DNA of 64,000 bases from Diaporthe sp. PMI_573 (lineage: Eukaryota > Ascomycota > Sordariomycetes > Diaporthales > Diaporthaceae): positions 558,001-622,000 of the forward strand of contig JAJTUP010000009.1 in assembly GCA_021399435.1 (NCBI GenBank), written 5' to 3'. The translations under genes were made by a program, and so were the position numbers. The stretch's first letter is position 1, and every line of letters starts with the position of its first letter. The notes under the pieces were generated by a model, which was not told where the DNA came from, ran no database searches, and saw only the letters and a program-made list of their open reading frames with translations. Below, one piece after another: positions 59,606-64,000 of this stretch.

Positions 59606-60602
59606 TGAAGTGAAGGCGATGGCGGTGGGTGAGCCGAGCTGACGTGGAGAAGAGGGAACAGGGCCCGAGGGCACAGGTAGCAGTGTGGTATTCTGCAGAG
59701 ATGCCTTGCCAAATAACGAGAGGGTTGATTCTGGGTATCGGTAGGGGATGGGAGCGGGTGCAGGGATTTGTGGCCGTCAGATTGTGCAGAAGCAAGCAAG
59801 CAATGCTCGTCTGGTCACAGACGACATGTTCCCTGACCCTGAAGAGTGGAAATTCAAAATGAGGCGACAAGGCACGCCAGTCTGATAAGACGGACGCAAT
59901 GCAATGGAACGCGACGGACCCAGAGAAAAGGTTCCCATAAGATTTGGTTATGACAGGTGGCGCGGGTCGTGCCTGAAGGCAAAGAGAGCCGGAGCCAGAG
60001 TGTGGTTTGGGCTGAGCAGGAGCTGGCGCAAGACTGGTCGAGACTGAGAAGCGACGGCAATCAACAGTCAGCCAGTGTGGTGGCAGGGTGGACAACCCAG
60101 GGGCGAGAGGGGAGGAGGGGAGGAGGGCAAGGGCCGACGGGGCCAACCTTGAAGATTGTCAAGAGTCGGGGGCAGGGCGCGGACAGTGTGTGTGTGTGTG
60201 TGCAGCCAGAACCCTGCGGCAGCGTGTGGTGGAGATCCACTGCCGGCGTCGTGTTAAATTGCGCCCACGAGGGATAGGAGGGACGTGAGGGATGTGAGCG
60301 GGAGGAGACGACTTTGTGACGACAAAAGCGGCAAGGGCCCGGGGGATAATCGAGGGCGCAAATTACGACCTGGCCACTTTCGGACAAGAACAGAAATAGT
60401 CAGAATCTTGAATACGGAGGAGGTCAGGTCGAGGGCAAGGAGACCCCCCCCCGACAGGCACTGAACACGATGGATGGATGGACGGGTGGACGGGTGGACG
60501 GGCTGGCGGGCTGGTGGTCGTCTCTTGTCCTGCTCGTCTCGTCCTCGTCTCGTGTTGGGAGGAGCGGGTTATGAGGAGGCTTGGGTGCTGGGTGCTTTTT
60601 GT

Positions 60603-60630
60603 CAGATGCCAGATGCCAGATGCCAGATGC
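60603..60630 (+). repeat. CAGATGC tandem repeat
   Basis: Four consecutive 7-base units and a decayed fifth. Confidence 0.85.
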
Positions 60631-61304
60631 CAGAACGCCAGATGACACAATGCCTGCCAGATCAGATCTCACTTTGGCAGTGGAATGGATGGATGGTTGG
60701 GATGGGATGTCAGCACTGATGGGCAGTCGGGATCATCAGTAGATAACAGTACTTTGTAGACCAAAAGTACGTGTAGAGTGGCAAAGTAGGGTGTGTACAC
60801 AGGCTGACCCCTGCAGGCTTGTTTCTCCATCAGTTCCAGTCTTTTGTAGTCCTACACCAGCCTGCAGGTGCCGAAAGTAAACTCGCCCAGCACTGAGGGA
60901 GGAACAGGGAGGAACAGGAAGGAGAGCGCGGGGTGGAGGGGAAAGGGTAACATGGCAGTGCACCCGATGCTACATTTCTCGAGGTATCGAGCAGGCGGGA
61001 GAGTAACATGCAGGAAAGGGAAGGTGGGAGGGAGTGCTGGGAGTGTTGAAATTACCGTCGCAGAGACGGGGCCCTTCTGCTGGTAGTCGGCCACCCGACG
61101 TGCCGACGCCTGCGCGTGAATCAGCCACGCAATCCTTGATGCCCTCACGCGACTCAGTCGGGCCTTGCCCGTCGCCGCCGCCGCCGCCGTCGTCGCTGTC
61201 GGCCCGCGGCCCTCGCAGCCCAAGTCGATGCCGTCAAGGCTACACAGCACCGTGTGCATCCGCGTATCCACACACACCTGAGTCCTACTGGCCACTGGCC
61301 AAAC

Positions 61305-61797
61305 ATGGTAAGCAGCAAAGCCGCGCATCAACTCGCCCGGGAGCAGAGCCGCATCTGCAAGCTCTTGCTGCGGCCGTACGGGTACGGGCTGGCACACTAC
61401 TCGGTGCTGCAGTCGAGCAGGCTGCTTGGCAGGACAACAAGTGAGGAAACGCGCATGCACGCCTGAAACATGAACCCCCGCTTCCGCCGCGGCCCCCCTC
61501 ACCCAAACGCCTCCCTCCCCCGCAGTGCCCTCGATTTTAATCTATCTGAAGTCGATGCTCACGTTTGACGCTGGCGGACCCCGTGCCATTCGATCACAGG
61601 CTCAGAGGAAAGAGATCCCGAATCAGGTTGCATCTCGACGCTCGAGTCGCCCGTTCGTGCATCCTGCTGAGCACTGGCGCCGAGCTGTCATCGCCATGCC
61701 GAGCTTCTCGCGTGCCATCACCGCGGACTCCATCAGGCGACAAGCTCCCGGGCTGCCGCACTCGGACTCTCACCTTCGCCCTGCTTTGCGCCCGTGA
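61305..61797 (+). CDS. Possible small two-exon gene, unknown function
   Basis: Tentative. Exon 1 is 61305-61440 (MVSSKAAHQLAREQS ... LLRPYGYGLAHYSVLQSSRL), followed by an 85 bp intron with GTGAGG donor and a pyrimidine-rich CCCCCGCAG acceptor, and exon 2 from 61526 (PSILIYLKSMLTFDAGGPRA ...) to the stop at 61797. The splice restores a codon and gives 135 residues. The first ~80 residues look like real protein, basic and helical; the tail after QRKEIPNQ looks random, so a further intron or another end is possible. No family recognised. Confidence 0.35.
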
Positions 61798-64000
61798 CGG
61801 TGTGCGCCACCTTCTCGGCACACCGCAAATCCTCGTCTTGGCCATCTTGACTCGGCGAGGCCCCGCCTGACTGGCTGCCCTGGGTGTTGTCCCATCTGCC
61901 GAGGCACGGGTTCTGGGGACAGAAGTCAAGAGCCCATAAACCTAAAAACGCCTCTCACACGGGTCGTGGGAGCTGATCCCGGCCACGATACAGGACCTCC
62001 AGCATCCCCACTATTTACGTCGAGGCAAAAACGACAAGTCTCGCTCAGGTCGTCACAGTGATCACAGTCCAGGGTTCAAGGTCCAAGGCCCCGAGGAAGC
62101 TGTAAACTCGACCACGGCGTGCCTGCCCTGAGCCAAGATCTAGCAAGCCGGAGCATCACAGGGCCTGGGACGGCAAGCCCGCGTGCGAGCGGGCGCCACT
62201 GCCGGTTGATCGATCTGGGCATAGCTTCTCAGTTGGGAACTGCCGGTGTCTCGACACAATCGACAGCATACAGGTGCTTACCGCTATATCCGCTTGTGCT
62301 CCCGGCGCGCACTGGATGCACCGTGGACTCAGGTTGCCGGGCCTGCAGGCAGCATGAACTTACAAGGCGTGTGGGGGAGCGGGGTGGCCAGGCGGAGAGG
62401 GTGTGAAGGGCGGCCGTGGCAGGCAGGCATCTCGTGTGCCCTTCACCACTACTACGGAAGCGGTAGAAACTTGCTTGACACGCCGTGACGCGGTGCCTCG
62501 ACGTGAACAAACGAGATGCCTTACCAATCTCGGTCCGCTCGACCACGCACATTGCAACCCCCTTCATTTCACATCGTCGCAGACAGCGAACGCCCTGGCT
62601 TCTGTGCCCGTGCTCTCCACCGCAGCACAATTCAGCAGGCTTATCAAAAGCCATGGCACAGCAAACGATCAAGCCCCAAGGTGTCTTGGTCCGCGTATCG
62701 GGTTCTATTCTTCCGCCGCCACTAGTAGCATTGCTACCATGGCAGCAGTGCGACTTTGGAGGTAGCAATTGGACTTGGACCTGAGGCTCGAGAGCCCGTC
62801 GAGGAACCAGGGACATCCACATTCCTCCGCGCCAACCAGAAATTTGGACTAGCACGATTTTCCCTTCTCTAGTAGAGCTATGCTGTAGTGCAGCCACGGG
62901 CGGCATTACCATGAGGCGACCAGACAGGATGTTAGATTACATTTTGGCCACGTACAGCCGGCGTGAAGGGATCTCTTGCCAGTCAGATGAGTTTCAAACC
63001 CTGCACTCAGCTTGGCACATAGACAGTTGTCAAGGAGTCCTGCCCGTTCGGAATGCGTCACGAGGACTAGAGTGGCTTTTACTATCCTATGCTATGATAT
63101 TTGTCTGTCATACTGCCTGCTATAGGCCGGGCTCATCGGGGGAGTGCCGAGGGGAGCGCATCCGACTGGGTATCCGCTGGCTCTTCGCCTCCGGCCCCAA
63201 GCTAAGCAGCAACCAAGGTTTGGGTCGGATCTAGATCGTCGTCTGCGTTCTCCTTGGGCTCCGCCCAGTCCCGCCCGGTCCTTGCCGTCCCGACCCCGAC
63301 AGGCTTTTTCGTCGGCTCGCGGTTCATGCCGAACCAGTGCCGAAGAGACTCTGTTGGGTTCATCCTCACCTAGTCTTTCAAGGTTGCTCCTTTGCGGCTG
63401 GAATGTCCGTTGAAGAGAATACCCCGTAAAAGGGTTAGTGTCTTTGGCATCTGCCGTGGCTAGAAGACAATTGAATGCGACATGGGCCTCTCAGGGGCTT
63501 TGGCAAGTCGTTCTGGTTGTGTTCATTCATGTTGATCTGACGTTTTGAATAGTGACGTGGATGATTACAGTCGTACCTAAGGCAGATCTGTGGCGCAGTA
63601 GGCCTAGTCTACCTATCACGTTTCCACTGATGCCTCGTAAACGGAGCCATGTCATGACACAATTGTGTTGTGGGACCGAAGTCAAACTAGCTGGAATTAA
63701 TTACATGAATATCACAGCAAGTCGATTTGCTGAACGTGGACATCATAATGTAGCCCCTGTACCAGGTATATTCTTCGGATTATTCGGGACAAGTATGGGT
63801 CGCCTCGACGTATAACTACTACCGCAGAGTTTCTTCACTGGGTTAGGTCTGCTTTCAATCTATGTGCACATGAACAACGATTGAACACATGACAGCACTT
63901 CGGGCAGAGCCTCGGATGCCCGATACTCAGGTGGGAGAATTCGTCGGCCTTCAGGTCTAAACCTAGTGAGATTTCGATTAACCAGTGCCCAGGTGTAGTC
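61798..64000. other. No gene seen
   Basis: About 2.2 kb of mixed composition. Open frames up to ~227 codons occur on the minus strand (62229-62912) but have Cys/Arg-rich random composition and no domain. Confidence 0.5.

Larger units (their letters stand above)
59060..61304. other. Intergenic leader with microsatellites
   Basis: About 2.2 kb upstream of the disordered-protein gene. It holds (GGT)n near 59,580-59,604, (TG)n near 60,187-60,202, GGAT/GGACGGGT units near 60,471-60,505 and four CAGATGC units at 60603-60630. No gene is supported. Confidence 0.6.

Noticed and set aside
60852..61502. 216-codon minus-strand frame
   Set aside because: Low-complexity and Cys/Arg-rich, overlaps the better-supported plus-strand exon, no domain.

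Overview
The window comes from a filamentous ascomycete (Pezizomycotina, probably Sordariomycetes). The genes are compact, with short GT-AG introns carrying CTAAC-type branch sites. An exocyst Sec8 gene, a fungal-type P450 and a large ankyrin protein are present. Between about 6.5 and 41.9 kb lies an AT-rich island whose coding relics carry nonsense codons and C-to-T / G-to-A changes, the mark of repeat-induced point mutation (RIP).

Layout. 0-6.3 kb: 3' part of a secreted histidine acid phosphatase and a complete SEC8 gene, both on the plus strand. 6.5-41.9 kb: the transposon island. It holds a degraded DUF3435-like (tyrosine-recombinase/captain superfamily) relic, five copies of a ~520 bp repeat, a near-pristine TRIM-type miniature LTR element, a heavily RIPped chromodomain Ty3/gypsy element (minus strand), a protein-kinase relic, a solo LTR, a Fot1/pogo DNA transposon with intact ends, a RIPped short-chain dehydrogenase pseudogene and a second, milder-decayed gypsy element (plus strand). 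43.5-45.2 kb: a cytochrome P450 (minus strand). 45.2-51.7 kb: a GC-rich stretch where no gene is convincing. 51.7-54.5 kb: a 940-residue ankyrin protein. 56.2-59.1 kb: a long disordered Ser/Pro-rich protein (minus strand). 59.1-64 kb: mostly non-coding, with microsatellites and one possible small two-exon gene.

The housekeeping and accessory genes do not form an operon-like unit or an obvious biosynthetic cluster; the P450 stands alone beside the repeat island. The most informative parts are the mobile elements. The TRIM has two identical 110 bp LTRs and a perfect 5 bp target duplication. The gypsy elements carry a primer site complementary to their own LTR (Tf1/sushi-style self-priming) and one LTR family contains telomere-like CCCTAA arrays. 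The DUF3435-like relic in the same island raises the question of a dead Starship-type cargo element. All family calls were made by eye from motifs; no database search was run.
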